A program made the position numbers and the translations under genes. A stretch of DNA of 64,000 nucleotides from Ophiodon elongatus (Eukaryota; Chordata; Actinopteri; Perciformes; Hexagrammidae). The notes under the pieces are model-generated. The model ran no database searches. It was given only the letters and a program-made list of their open reading frames with translations, and was not told the origin of the DNA. Of the stretch, positions 35,343 to 49,200 are shown in pieces; the stretch's first letter is position 1, and each line of letters opens with the position of its first letter. Where the stretch lies: positions 124,001 through 188,000 of the forward strand of contig JACSYO010000098.1 in NCBI GenBank assembly GCA_016806645.1, written 5' to 3'.

Positions 35343-38300
35343 ACTTACTCCCACAGCTGGGGGTGTTGCAGTGCTGCCAAGTGGGGGGCTGCTGGAGCCA
35401 GGCACAGTGCTGGTCCGCAAGAGTTCTGCCACTCCTGCGGTGAACACAGTTCACCCTGCGGGACTGAAAGCCACTCCCACAGACGACAGTGCATGCCCGC
35501 CACGCACCAGGACACCACTGGACATCACACAGGTCAGAGGAACAGTTGCGTATCGACGCAGGCCTGAAAGACAGACGTTTTATTTTTAGTGCTAATCAGT
35601 CATTAAACTCATTGCACTTTTGCACTCCACTTTTCATAGATCTCCTGGAAGGTTTCTCTGGAGAACCATGCAGGGTAAAACCTGGAACCCCATTAAGAGT
35701 TCAAGCAAATTTAACATATTCTTTTTCGACAATCAGGGACATATATATTCCTTTAATTTGTTTATTAAAGGAATCACTCAACATTTTGGGAAATACCTTT
35801 ATCATTTTTTTCTCCCATAAAACAGATGATGAAATCAATGTCATGTCTGTGTGTTAAGCAGAGCTGGAGTCAGTAGAATAAAGTAGAATAAAGAATTGAA
35901 GCAGGGGGAAATAGCTTGCCTAGGTCTATCCAAAGTAAAAAAATAAACCCTGTAAACACCCTTAAAACTCACTTATTAGCTTGCTGTAGCTTGTTTGTTT
36001 AATGCATAAAAAAACCATAAATGTTAAATGACAAGTGAAAAACAAAACTTTTTTTACAGAACAGTTCATCTATCTGTAATACGGCAGTGGATTTTGTCCC
36101 CTATTAAAATTAGATGTAGGGAATATATGATCCATGAATGGATCAGTAATGGCCAGTATGGACAGAAGAATGAAGACATTCTTCAAAAACGATTTCAACG
36201 TACATATAAAAATGTAAATCGAACCTTTAATTGGTAAAATCAAGAGGTTTGTAGATGTACTCGTGAACTTGGACAGCTTGCTGTTTCCCCATAACTTCAG
36301 TCTTTATGCTAAGCTCGGCTAACCACGTCTTGGATTCAGCTCCATACAACACACAGACAGGATATTGATATCCATCTTCTCACCTCACTCTTGAAAAGAA
36401 AACAATTTAGTCATTTGTTGTAGTATTCCTTCAAATGAGCTCATAAGAAACATACTCAAGAGGAATCCTGGCAGTAATCGAATTCTTTGTGAACAGAAAT
36501 TGTCATGCTAATCTTATAAAAAATAATGCTGGCCACTTTATTAGGTACACCTTCTAATACACATTCTAATGTAATCCAGTACAAAAACTCTGCCACATCT
36601 AGCAGTACAATACTTTTAATCCCCAGTTTTTGTTACAACTTTACGTGAGGTGTTCTATTTCAATTCTAGTTGAGTGAGAATACTGATCTGACAGTAATAA
36701 TAGTCATTAGTATGATCTATAATTAATAATAGGCATTTTCCTTGTGTTTGAACATGTGTGTATACCTGTCTCTGAGATCACAGTCTGTGTACGAGGAGCC
36801 ATTGGCATGTTGGCAGATGACAGATCTCTTCTGTATAGTGGCCGTGGGGCCCAAACATCTCCCTGAACACTGAAATTGAGTAACATAGAATTGACATTTA
36901 ACACTACATTTTCTACATTGTGTAACATACACACATAATTCTGTGTTCGAGTGCATACCTTTCCCCATGCACTGGCTACCCAGGTTGGACAGTTATTGGA
37001 GGTGCACTGCTCAGAGTCTGAGGGCCGGCTCGTCCTCTCACAGGCAGCTGCTGTCAGAGTCCTCACAGCACCTCTGGCATCCAACTGCTGACAGTAGACC
37101 TGCCTCCTTTTCCAGCCACCTCCACATGAGGCTGAACACTTCGCCCACTCTGATGCCAACCATCTGAAATAATGACATGACAGAAGAAATAGACAGAGTA
37201 AAATGGGAGATAGCTCTGCTTGTGAATATAGAGACATAGAACTATCTCAATACAATTCAATTTAATGTGGATTTATAATTCTTTTTTAAATGTTGCCAAA
37301 GCATCAAGAAAAAAAGAAAAAAGTACAAAATAATATCAATATGAACATTAACATGAAGATAAGCTTGTTATATTATAATATATACATATTTGAATTTGTC
37401 AAAATCAGTGTTCCTTGTTTCACTGTTGCGCATCTCAGCCTCACCTGTCGAACAGTGACCATATGCTCGGTTTTCTTTTGGGTGCCATGGTTTTTTGTGT
37501 GTACCTATTTGGATTTCCAGTTTGTGGTCACACAGCCCTTACATGATTAGAATCTGTCTCTGCTTTCTATCTCTGACAATTCATCATCTCGTTTTGGGGC
37601 AGATAAAATTCTAATCTTCTTTCGCTTTTAGTTTCTTCATTACAATATTTTAAATAGTTCTTTGCATTGTGGTATATTTTTGTGGTAAATGTGTCATTTA
37701 ACCTTTTTTACTGGTGAGATCTGACTTCATACCACACCAAGATCCCACCGATATTTGGCCCTTTTATTTGGTTATAGAGGGCACCATGACTTCATTATAT
37801 CCTGGAGGAGTGAGCAGATCCTTTTGAAACCGTGTTTCTGTTAATATTATTACATCAACATCTTTGATCAATTCTGTGAATTCAGGGTTTCCACTCTTCA
37901 GCTCAAATGTTGAGACTATTCCAACAGTTTATATGAAATTAACGCATTTAAAAAAAGACAAACAATCAAAATGAACCTGTTTAATGAGACACATATCAAA
38001 AGACCTACAACTATCTCTACACTTACAATGCCGAATAATTATTTATCTGAATTCCATGGAGGCATGTACCATTTCCCTATATTACCAAAGTACTAACTAC
38101 TATTCTAAAAATATATTTCTATGTTGTCCTGTTACTCAAGTGTGAATATATATTAAATTATCACTTTTGAACTATAGCCCCTACTCACTAATTCTGGCAC
38201 ACTTACTTCAATTTTCAATCTCAACCTCCTTTTTTTAAAATCTCAACTAACAAATCTTGCACAGTCCTAACGATATCACTGTGATTAAATCTGTCCACAG

Positions 38301-41300
38301 GCAGACACACATATAAACACCAAAGTCCTCTAAACGGCTTCTGTGGTAGTTCCCGCTACAGCAGGTTTCTCGAGGATGAGATTCTGGCATGATGACATAC
38401 ACACTGACTCACAACGTGAAAAAAATACCAGCGTTGCTGTCTCGGATTTTTGATGATGAGAAGAATATAATATCATGTTTATTTTTGGTGACATCACTTT
38501 ATACCTGAATGAACTGAATTTAAAGCTACAGGGCAATTCAGTTGAATATCTTTTTCTATAATTAAGTAATTTATTTCAAGATATCAATTTTCTAAAGCTT
38601 TCTGTTATGTATTTGTATTTTCTAATCCAGTCCTTATTTTTCTTGAAATGAGAGAAGAACATTTATTTATTATTAGAGTATATATTATTTATAATTTATC
38701 CAGTTCAATTTCAAAACTGACAATGAATATTCTTCAATTAAACTTTCTTTATTTGACTTGACAGTCAGTTGTTGACGACATCCATAGGTTGAACTGCGAG
38801 GCTACTTATATAATGGGACTAAATCATAATGCTAGTTAGACATTATTGTGATGTTCCGGACCTTCGTTTGAGGAAATTCTCTCTAACTGTACATTGCTGA
38901 ATTTGAATTGAAACCCTGCCATACTCCCTGTGAAGGATCTGGCTTTGTATCGGACCTAATCTGATGATCTGCTTTCAGAAATTACATCATGATGTCTGTA
39001 AGTGTACCTGGGAGGGCAGTCCTGTCTGTTGCAGGGAACTGGGGAAGTGATGGGTTTTGGTATGTGCTGACACATGGTGGGCTGAACAGCCTTTCCTTCC
39101 AGATTAACACAGCGAATCCTCCGCAGCCAAGTTCCTCTATTCCCACAAGAAGCACTGCATGTGGTCCATTCTCCAAAATGCCAGCTTAACTCTGTGGACC
39201 CAGATGTACAACATAATCCATAGCATAAAGGAAATTATAACGGAAAGATTTCTGAACACCATAGGAGTCAAACAGCTTTAACCACCATCCAACTGCCTGA
39301 GGCAAAATCCAGATATATGCAGATCAACTTAATGCTCACCTTCAATGTGAACATACATCCAGGCAGACATCATTTGTCTGGTACTGTTGATAAGGGTCTG
39401 GCATCGGTACCGGCCTGAGAACTTAACCTGGAGTGTATTGACCTCAAGGACACGACCTCCCACCAGCATCCTGTACTGCAAACCTTGTCCTGGCGCAGAT
39501 CCCTGGGTCTGTTCTGGACTTGAAACCTCCTTCAGGGTCAGGTTGTTGTAGTCCCACAGCACTGGCAGTTTATGGTCAGCGAGGACTGGACACCCTTTTG
39601 AAAGACCAAAGCAGACTGAATGTAAATATTTGACATTATAATGGACCGCTGAAACTACTGTACTTCAAGAGGAATTCTGTTTATAGGTGTGAGGGATTAC
39701 GACTGCATTTGAGAAGTCTGATCAATTGTTTCAGGGGATGTCACTTGAGACAACGTAGGTTTGGGCTGAAAACTACAAGTTTGAAAAAGAAAACAATCTG
39801 GGGATGTGGAGTTAGAAAGAAGTGAGCTTCATTAGCCCTATACTATGACACAGACACAAACTGTTGTTAGTTGGGTTGCTTTGTGGGAAAGAGAAGCATT
39901 AGGTTTTGACAAAGAGGAATATTGTGTGGAGTAAAAAAGACAATATCTCTGTAGCATTGATTTTTATTCTTTGTCTCTTGTGATTGTCCAACCATTGTTG
40001 GAATCACAAGGGACAGTTAAAAAAAGAATAAAAATCAACTGTAGTGCATTGCTAATTTGGTGGATGTGAGAGGAGCTTACTGATGGAAAATAAGTAACAA
40101 AATTCAACATTATTTAAGTAATGACATAAATACTGTAGAGTAGCCCTTTATCGTGCGAGTAACCATATATGGTCATATATGGGCATGGATTTTTTTTTTA
40201 CCACAAACGGGCAAGGAACCAAATATGGTAACTTCGTTGATGTTGATTTTCTACCTGAAAATAACAGCAAAAAAATATTGTTATGTCCTCCAATAGCACT
40301 CTAGGGTTGACATTTTGAATTTCAAAGTATTTCAATGAATGCCCTATAAAGGGTTAAATTGGGTATGTGGCTTGGTATGTCAATATAGCGGCGCAGAACA
40401 ACTTCCTGTTCAAGCGAGGAGTGAGGAAATTACAAATAAGAGACTTGGGATGTACCCCATGTCAATGTGGCTGCCCCTCATGCCATGTCAGCGGCAGTCC
40501 TGTCAACGTCTTCCCTTCCTTACGCATTCCTCGTGACCTTGCTTGTATCAGTCATCCAGTGCTAAAGCACCGCCATCTGGCGGTCAGGAAGAATGAAATA
40601 GAACATAAAACTACGGTTCTATGAACTCTGGATGACTGCCAGAGTTATCTGTCACTCGGAATCTGGGCAAGAGGATTCTGAAGGAACAGATTGCATGATG
40701 ACGTGAGGGTTTTGTATTGTCGCGTGAGCCCTGCATCATCGCATGGTCACAGGTGAATTTTTTGGCATATTTACTCAACCTACTCATTAGCGAGATGGAG
40801 GTATCCAGTGCTAAAGCACTACCATCTGGCAGTCATCCAGAACTCATAGAACCATAGTTACATTCGTAACTCTCGTTTTTTTGGTCCCGAGGGTTTGGAG
40901 ATATTTGTCGCTGAGATTATCTGGCTTCATGGAATTAAAATGGAGGTGAATGTGTCGAGTTTGCCTGCTATAGTTTGAACATGAGGATGTGCGGGATGTG
41001 TTCATATGTATGCTTGTTGGAGTACCTATACGAAGAATGTCTCCAGGCTTGATAAAGACACTCGTTCCCCGGTGTGACGCCATGAGGACCCTTCTTCTGT
41101 TCAGCTCTTGTGAGACTGGAACTACCCTGCTTTCCCCAGCAGGGTATTGACCTGAATATACACAAACAAACACATTCACAGAAAGAAGTTTTATTCCAGA
41201 TAAAGACTATGATCAAAATGAACAGCTTTTTATTATCTGAGTATGTGTGTTGATATTTGCGGTATTTGATGAAAAGTTTTGTACTTGTGTGTGAACCCAC

Positions 41301-43621
41301 CATGGACCTGCAGAACAGTAGAAGCAGTGGAGTTTCCGATGGCGTTAGTGGCGGTACATGAGTAGATGCCTTGGTTGTGCAGAGAGACATTTCTGATCCA
41401 CAGTGAGCCAGAGGGCAGTGAAACAGCAATGGCACCTAATGGTCCGTTTTTTTTGTTCCATGTCACTGTTGGCGGAGGAACGCCTGACAGACAGAATAAA
41501 AAGTGGGTAACACTTTAGATCACAGGTCTATATTACAGTGTAATTACTTTGCATAGGATATCAATAAAATACCTCCTGGATACCTAGACAAGTACAGTAT
41601 GTACAATATTTCTATAGCTATTATAGTTTTACCTTTTAAGTGTGCACAATGAAAGTCAATTCCTTACATACATAATGCAGAAGGAGGTACAGGCAAAGCC
41701 AATATGTAGCCCCTAAATACATATTTAATACCTCTTTTCTTCCATTACTGTACGTACCCAGTAAGTATTTCATTGATAATCTGTATAATCTGTAATCTGT
41801 ATGTACAGAATATTTCCACCGTAATGTGTGAGCTGTGTAAACTGTTACTGAAGTGGGTCACACATCTTAATAACCATCTTTTGAAATGTCAGAAGCTGCC
41901 AAAAGTTACTAATATAAGGACACAATCACACCAACCTTGTTTAGGCCACTTTAACTGAAAGAAAGAGTATTAATATGCCCCTCCGCAGATGGAAGTGATA
42001 AATCGCCTGTACTTAGCGCTTTTCTAGTCTTCCGACTACTCAAAGCGCCTTAACACTACTTGTCATCATTCACCCATTCACACCCATTCATACACTGATG
42101 GCAGGGGCTACCATGCAAGGTGCCACCTGCCCATCAGGACTACCTAACCATTCACACCCATTGCAGGAGCAATGGGTGTGAATGGTTAGATTGAACTGCC
42201 AGGATTGAACCGCCAATCCTTTGATTGAAGGATTAACCTGCTCCACCACTGAGCCACAAAACTATTTTTTTATTCACCTCCATTTTCCAAATAAAATGTA
42301 GTTTCGAGCCATTGTTATAGATATATATAACCTTGCCCTGCAATATCGCAAGTGGCCACTACCTGACTTAAAATATGAGTGATACCACTACACCTGATTT
42401 CATTGCTGCAGATTTCATTGCTTTATAGAAGGTGGAGCAATTCAATTCCTGGCTCATTCTGTCCAAAGTAAAGACATCAGAACCCCACAGTGCCAGCACC
42501 TTGAGCTTGCTGCCATCGCCGTGAGTAGGTCAATGAGAAGCACATTGTAAAGTACTTTGAAAAAAAGCACTAAATAAATGCAGTCCATTCAAGTCCATCA
42601 AGTGAGAAAATATACTTTTTCCTCATTTGGGTGAACTGGCCCTTTAAAATAAACATTATTTATGGAATACGTTATTGTGACCTACCAGTAACGGGGCAGT
42701 CCAGAGTGAGGTTGGCGCCATGGCGAACACTGACTCGTCCCCCAACCGTGGACCTCAAGCTGTGGCCTAACACCAACCCATGGTCTGAAACATTCTTCCA
42801 TGACACTGCGATGGCTGGTGGCTCTAAAGTTTCACACACAGAGAAAGAGTGTCAGTCACTGCTGCGATAATGAATCTCTTTTCTGCTTTCCTCATTAGTG
42901 TGTTATTTTGTTTATGTTTGTTTTTTACTTTTTAAGTCACTGATGCTAATCCTGGTTTAATACATTCAAAACTAGACTGGACAAAAACAGTTTTCAAGTG
43001 GGATACATAAGAAATATACCAAAAGAGAACAACATTTTTATTTATTGATTCATTATTTTATTCCCCCCCTGCACTCAATACATCTTATAATAAAGGTGGA
43101 AGGCTTACCGTGAAAGTGGGGGCTGTATGTGTTATTCTTTGCATACAATTGTGCTATACAAATAAACTTAATAGGTAAATGTATTTTAAATTGATTTGAA
43201 ATGCATTACGCAGAAATATTAAATCATAATTTGCGATTTGCATAATAATGACACTTAGGATATCTACCTGCCACCAGTAGCTGAGATGTCTCTGAGTCCG
43301 AGCCATGTGTGTTGGTAGCTGTGCACTTGTACTGGCCTCTGTCAGACAGTCTGGGCTGAAGGATGTGAAGTCCTCTGGAGCTATTCCAGGATACCCTGCA
43401 GACAGACAGGGAAAACTGTTTTTTTCCTACGCGTATAGGACCAAAAAAGTAGCTTGCAATACTTTCTGAGAAGTACAACTTATACAGAGGAGGTGGCTCA
43501 GTTAAGGGACTTGTAAATTATTTCAGATAATGATGCCAGGGACGAGATTCTGACATGTTCCTCCAACAGCAGCCACCGAAGTACAAAAATCTCTCTCTCT
43601 CTCGCTCTCTCTCTCTCTCGC

Positions 43622-43692
<71 letters not shown>

Positions 43693-46166
43693 GACCTCTG
43701 CAGGGTAGTAGTCTTCACAGCTTGCAGCTGGCTGTCATTGTGCAATGCTGTATTTGAAGCAGTCTCTTGCCTGTAACATCAAGAATAATCAGCCATATTT
43801 ATGTGATCAACTGCCAGCTGCTCGTCCCCCACACTGCAGATTGTGTACTCTGCGTGCAAAGAGCTGGGGTGGGTGTTGGAATTGACACCCCTGCTCATAA
43901 ACATTTCAGATCCTGGTTTGTAGTTTAACTCACAGGTTGTAATTCTGGAGAGCCAGTAGCATGCTCTGAAAATGCCTGGGAGAAGATCACTATTAGGGGC
44001 TCGTAGGGGCACTGTGAAATTATACTCATACCGCTATTGAAATATTATGGAAAAATAAAATTTATTGAGCTTTACATTTTTTTTCATTATGACCAATATT
44101 TGTTTATTTTATAAGCTACGGTATAGCTCCCCACTCCTTAAACAATGTATTCTAACAGCTCATTGTGGAAATAAGACTGTAAAGACTGTAAATATAAAAC
44201 ATTGCTTGACAAAATGTGCTCAAATTGCTTTTTAATTACAGCAACACAAGGTCTACAAGAGCGCGCCAGCCGAGGAATGCCCCTGCAGCTGAAATCAGAC
44301 TCTGCTGCTCCAGCCAGCTTACAGCGGGGACTAGAACGTGACTGGCCTGCTGGCAGCTAGTGCCCTTCGCAGGTTCTAGCTTGCTGTGGCAAGAAATTTC
44401 GATTTGCCATAAATTTTCATAAAACTGCCAATATTTCAAATCTACAGAGTTTATTTCTCTCTCAGAAGCAAATTTAGAGATGACTTAGCATAAGACGTTT
44501 TGGGCCACTGTTTGTGACCATAGACTGTGACTTTACAGCGCTTTGCAAACAGTAGGTGAGGTACACTGGAAAAACTATTTCAGATTTTTGTATTTGTATT
44601 TGATTTGAATGAAACTCATTGTATGTTTTAGGTACTCTTGTGGAAATATCCTGCAAGTTTTGTGATGATTGGCCCAAAGGTTGCTGAATTTGTTCGAGTT
44701 ATGAACAGCCAAGCCCTTTTGAAGTTGAGAGGAGATGTCAACTTTAACTTTCCAATTGTCTGTTTCAAACAAAGACTGTGTATAAAGATCTTTATTTACA
44801 TGGTTTATACAGTCACTGACTGTGTCGATAGAAAGATTAGCAACATTTCCACTGACTGAATAACCAGTGCTGTTGTGTTTGTTCCTATCCTAGCAGACAT
44901 GCAAATGGTTTTCTGAAATATGAAACCCATATCCTCATGGGATTTGGAAAGAGTCCATTTTTGTTTTGATTTGGACTGTTTCTATGACACAGAGTTCACT
45001 GAAAGTATCTATACTATTTAGCATATATGATATCCTGATCAAAATACATCAAAGTTTGAAAGAACATTGTGAAACACTTATTTGACAGTATGTTACCTGT
45101 CAGTGTGCCGCAGCAGAGCTCCATCTTTGGTCCAGCTGATTTTGGGAGGAGGGAAGCCCTCTGCAGGACAGCGTATGGTCAGTGATCGGGTAGTATTGGT
45201 AAGGAGGGTGCTGTGTCCAATGCTGATGTTGATGTTTTTCTGAAAAGCCAGTGTTTGAGTCTGCTGCTGTCTGTCGATTACTGGTATGTTCGCATATGTT
45301 TCCAATGAAGAGCGTTCTGACCAGTTGGGCAGTCTGTCTGTGAGACAAATTAGATACAAACACAACATAAAGCTTTACAATTTCCACAACTATCAAGTAT
45401 TCGATAAGGTCAAGGAAAAAGAAAACATATCCAGCCTGGTCTCCTAAAAATCATGTTCCCATACAACAAAACTGCATTGTTAATTATGTTTTGAGGGAAA
45501 CGTATTTTCTTCCGGATTACGTTTGTTTTTGACGTATCACAAATACGTTTCTTACAGAATGCGGTTCATGTCTTTTGTGTACCCAAAAGTAAATGTTCGC
45601 TTTGATGATATTCAATCCGAGAGTCAAGAAGGAGATCTCTGCAAATGCAATAAGTGTACAGGGGAGAAGTGCAACTACTCAGCTCATCACTCTGACTGAA
45701 AACCGCAGTTGCATGAATATTGAAAGTAAAGAAGACTAAATTTTAATTGAGTAAAAAAAGGAAGGAACTTCTTGTGGATGCCTTGGGGATCACAACTGCA
45801 TTGATCAAGAGATGGTGAAAGCCAGAGGCTCAGTGGGACAACAAGGTTAGTCAACTGACGATTTGTCAATGGGAGAAAATGCTATTATCCAGGTCTGCCA
45901 AAAGTTAAGATTTAACAGTGTGATTTGTGCTCTGTTGTCTGGAAAACTGAAATAGAATAGATCAATTTACAAGCTAAACCCTACTCTTGGACTGCTGAGA
46001 GGCGGAAGGCTGTCCAGCACTGCATTGCCAGAAGAAAGCAAACATCCAATCATCCTCTCAAAGGATCAGCACATTTCCATGTTAATACTCAAAAACATTC
46101 TTGAACAGATGAGGCGCGCCAGGAAAAATGACATCCCCTCCAGGTTGAGAGAAAGATATTGGATCA

Positions 46167-46237
<71 letters not shown>

Positions 46238-49200
46238 CAAGCTTAATAAATGATGTAACTGATGACATAAACACACACATTGAAAGGAGAATAAGAAGAG
46301 CATCTCAAGGTATTTTACAACAGCTTCAAAGTGAAACCCACACTGCACGGCATAGACAGCTGGGGTTATAATTACCTTTAGCTTGTCCTCCACCTCCTGG
46401 AGTTCTGGTCCAGAGCTGGGAGGCAGACATGTGGGTCAGGAGTGAGGAGATGAGTTGTGAGGCCTTCTCCTGTTGGATCTCTCCTCTATCAGCCTTCAGG
46501 GTGATATTAATCAGTCTCTCCTCCACCTGTGGCTGCAGCAAGGCTTCCTGGACACCAGGGGGCAGCAAAGACACACTAACTCCAGGCCAAATCAGCTCCA
46601 TGTCTGAGTGGTGGCTATGGCAACTAGGCAGCATGTCCTCCCATCTGGGAGGACTGGCAGTAGACAGTCTGCCAGTTGATTTGCTGTCACTACTTATAAG
46701 CTGGAGGGTGAAGATGTCTGAGGCGGGTCCAGCGACACACTTGTACACCCCGATGTCCTCTGCAGCCAGAAATTGGATCTTCAGAGAGCCGAATTTGGTG
46801 ACGCCCAGGTGTTTGGAGCTGGGGAGGGGGCGTCCGTCTTTGAGCCAGCGGATAAAGGTTTTGGGGAACCTTCTGACGGGGCATTTGATGACTAGGGTGG
46901 TGTTGGGTAGGAGGTAAGCGTGGCCACCGACAGTCAGGTGGAGGCGCTTCTCCTTGCGAATTTGGATGTAGATTTTGTGCATACCCATCAGCAGTGGACA
47001 CTGTTTAACCCCCTCCTCATAGCCTCTGGTCTTTGGTAGACGTCTCACTGTTTGCCTAACTTGGTTCTTCACCAGAACATTCTCGTTTTCTTTGGGTCTC
47101 ATCTCTTGCTCTGTTGTAGGTAATAGGAAAGTGAGAGGTGGATAATTTCTTTTAATCCAGACTACAATTTTACAAATTATTGGATGCATCTGTAATTTTT
47201 CTGATGCGTCCATATTGTGGCCACATGCTGACACTTTACGTTCCAACTAACAAAGGTTACGCTCTCAACTGGACGATATGGGTAATACTCTCCTCCAATC
47301 ACACATGCATTCGCCACTGAAAATGTACAGAAGCATAGTCAGCCAATTAGGACATGGCTACTTAAATAGGTGCAGACCCCACAGTATATAAGGCAACACA
47401 CATCACTGCTGAACATCTCTTCAGCACATGGCCATTTGCCTACTGACTGCCTGTGGGATTAGCTGCTACGAGGACTTCGTCAGAGCAACTCATGCCATGC
47501 ATGTACCAAAGCGAGTCGGGAGACGAGCAAAACATCTTTTCCATCAAGAAAAACCCTCAGCACCTTAGATTTTCCTTCAATGAATAAATACTCTTCAGTT
47601 CTGATATACAGAACTAATGCCATTGAAACATCTATGCTAACTTCTTCTGGAACAGGGAAGACACTTAAATACTGACATTGTTAATTAAATAAATTAAAAT
47701 AACTACAATAAAATGACTGTAGCTTAGTGGTGAGCAGGGGTCGTCCTTCAATCAGAAGATCGGCGGTTCAATCCCCGGCTCCCGTAGCTGTGCCTACGGT
47801 GTGTGAATGGTAGCCACTACTGATGGGCAGGTGGCACCTTAGCTCCTCCCATCAGTGTATGCATGGGTGAATGATGTTATGTAGTGTTAAAGCGCTTTGA
47901 GTGGTTGGAAGACTAGAAAAGCGCTATACAGGTCCATTTACTCGCCGTCTCGTCCGTTTGTCTTATGGTCTGCTAACCCATTCTGGTGATGCTGCCGTAA
48001 TGTTTAACTGATGGCTTACGGTTTGACACAAATCGTGGTCCATTGAGCTTGATTAACCTTGCTAACAGGACTAGACCAACTAGTGTGCTACAAAAATGAC
48101 ATTTGGGATAGGCTTGGGCAGTATCTGTTTTTCATTTATTCATACCTTCTTGCTGGTCCTCCTTAAAAGCCTTAACTGAGCCAAATTTGTGGCTAACTTC
48201 AGCAGGTGGCAAGCAACCCTTTGAAGTTGTATAACGTATTCACCAACCAATAACCTGAACATACATACACTGTATTTCTATATTCACATCTATAAAGTAA
48301 CTGATCACTTCAAACTCGCTCTCCCTCTCTCTTTGTCTCTCGACTGCACACTCCCTAGTCCCGTGGCTGGTACAGACGAATGGAGATGATATGCGGATGG
48401 TGGTGGCAGACTGGCAGTTGAACTAAATCATGTGACTATTAACTGCCTTTGGGGTTGAAGAAGACTAAACCCAACATACTCAGTCGCCATCTTTCTGAGC
48501 ACAGCTGCCTGTTTACACCTCAGAGACCAACCTCTGGTGGTGCGTAACTGTATCCAAAAAGAAATGCCTTTGAGCATACACCCCCTGTACCCTTTTTACT
48601 TCTGCTGATTGCACTCATGTTTAAATGAAAAAAAACATGTTAATTTGTGAAGATTATCTTGCTGAAAAAAACATGTAAGTATCATAAACACAACTTCTCT
48701 AACAACAAGTAAAAGGGGTGCCTATGTGTTCCCCTATGTGACTTTCCATGTCATAAGTGACGGGTAGTTCTGTAGAATTGCTAAGCTAGCTAATCATTGA
48801 CTGAAATTGACGTTTCAGGATAACTACACAGTCAGCACGAATGATACTAGCAAAAATAGCGGTAAAGTCATTTTGTGTTTTGAGGGTGAAGGGTAATGAA
48901 TCGAGACCTGAGGGAACAGGAAGTCAGTGGTAAAGTAATAAAGCCCGCGTCTTACTTAATTTGATTGGCTGCCTCGATTAAGTGTGACATTGATGAATAG
49001 AGCGACTCTGTGCCTGGCGCTGAAAAGTTGAAAATATTTAAACTTTTATTCATGTCTAAAAAACGCCTGAAAAACGCAGCACGCCAGGATGGTTTTGCAA
49101 GCTACGCATTTCTAGCGAAGCGTCTCGGTGTGATCGGCCCCTGAAGCTTCTTTTGTGAAAAAAGAAACAGATTGACACATTGGAGGACATGCTACTTGAT

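Noticed and set aside
35156..35454. Several ORFs of alternating Cys-Val or Thr-His
   Set aside because: Translation of the CA/TG microsatellite next to adamtsl exon p.
36028..36237. 69-codon ORF inside the fold-back element
   Set aside because: No transposase motif. It sits in the non-coding centre of a non-autonomous element.
46429..46917. 162-codon plus-strand ORF
   Set aside because: Antisense shadow of adamtsl exon f.
47111..47246. Extension of adamtsl exon f to an upstream ATG at 47246
   Set aside because: An in-phase acceptor at 47111-47112 gives a continuous frame with exon e. The upstream part has no family similarity.
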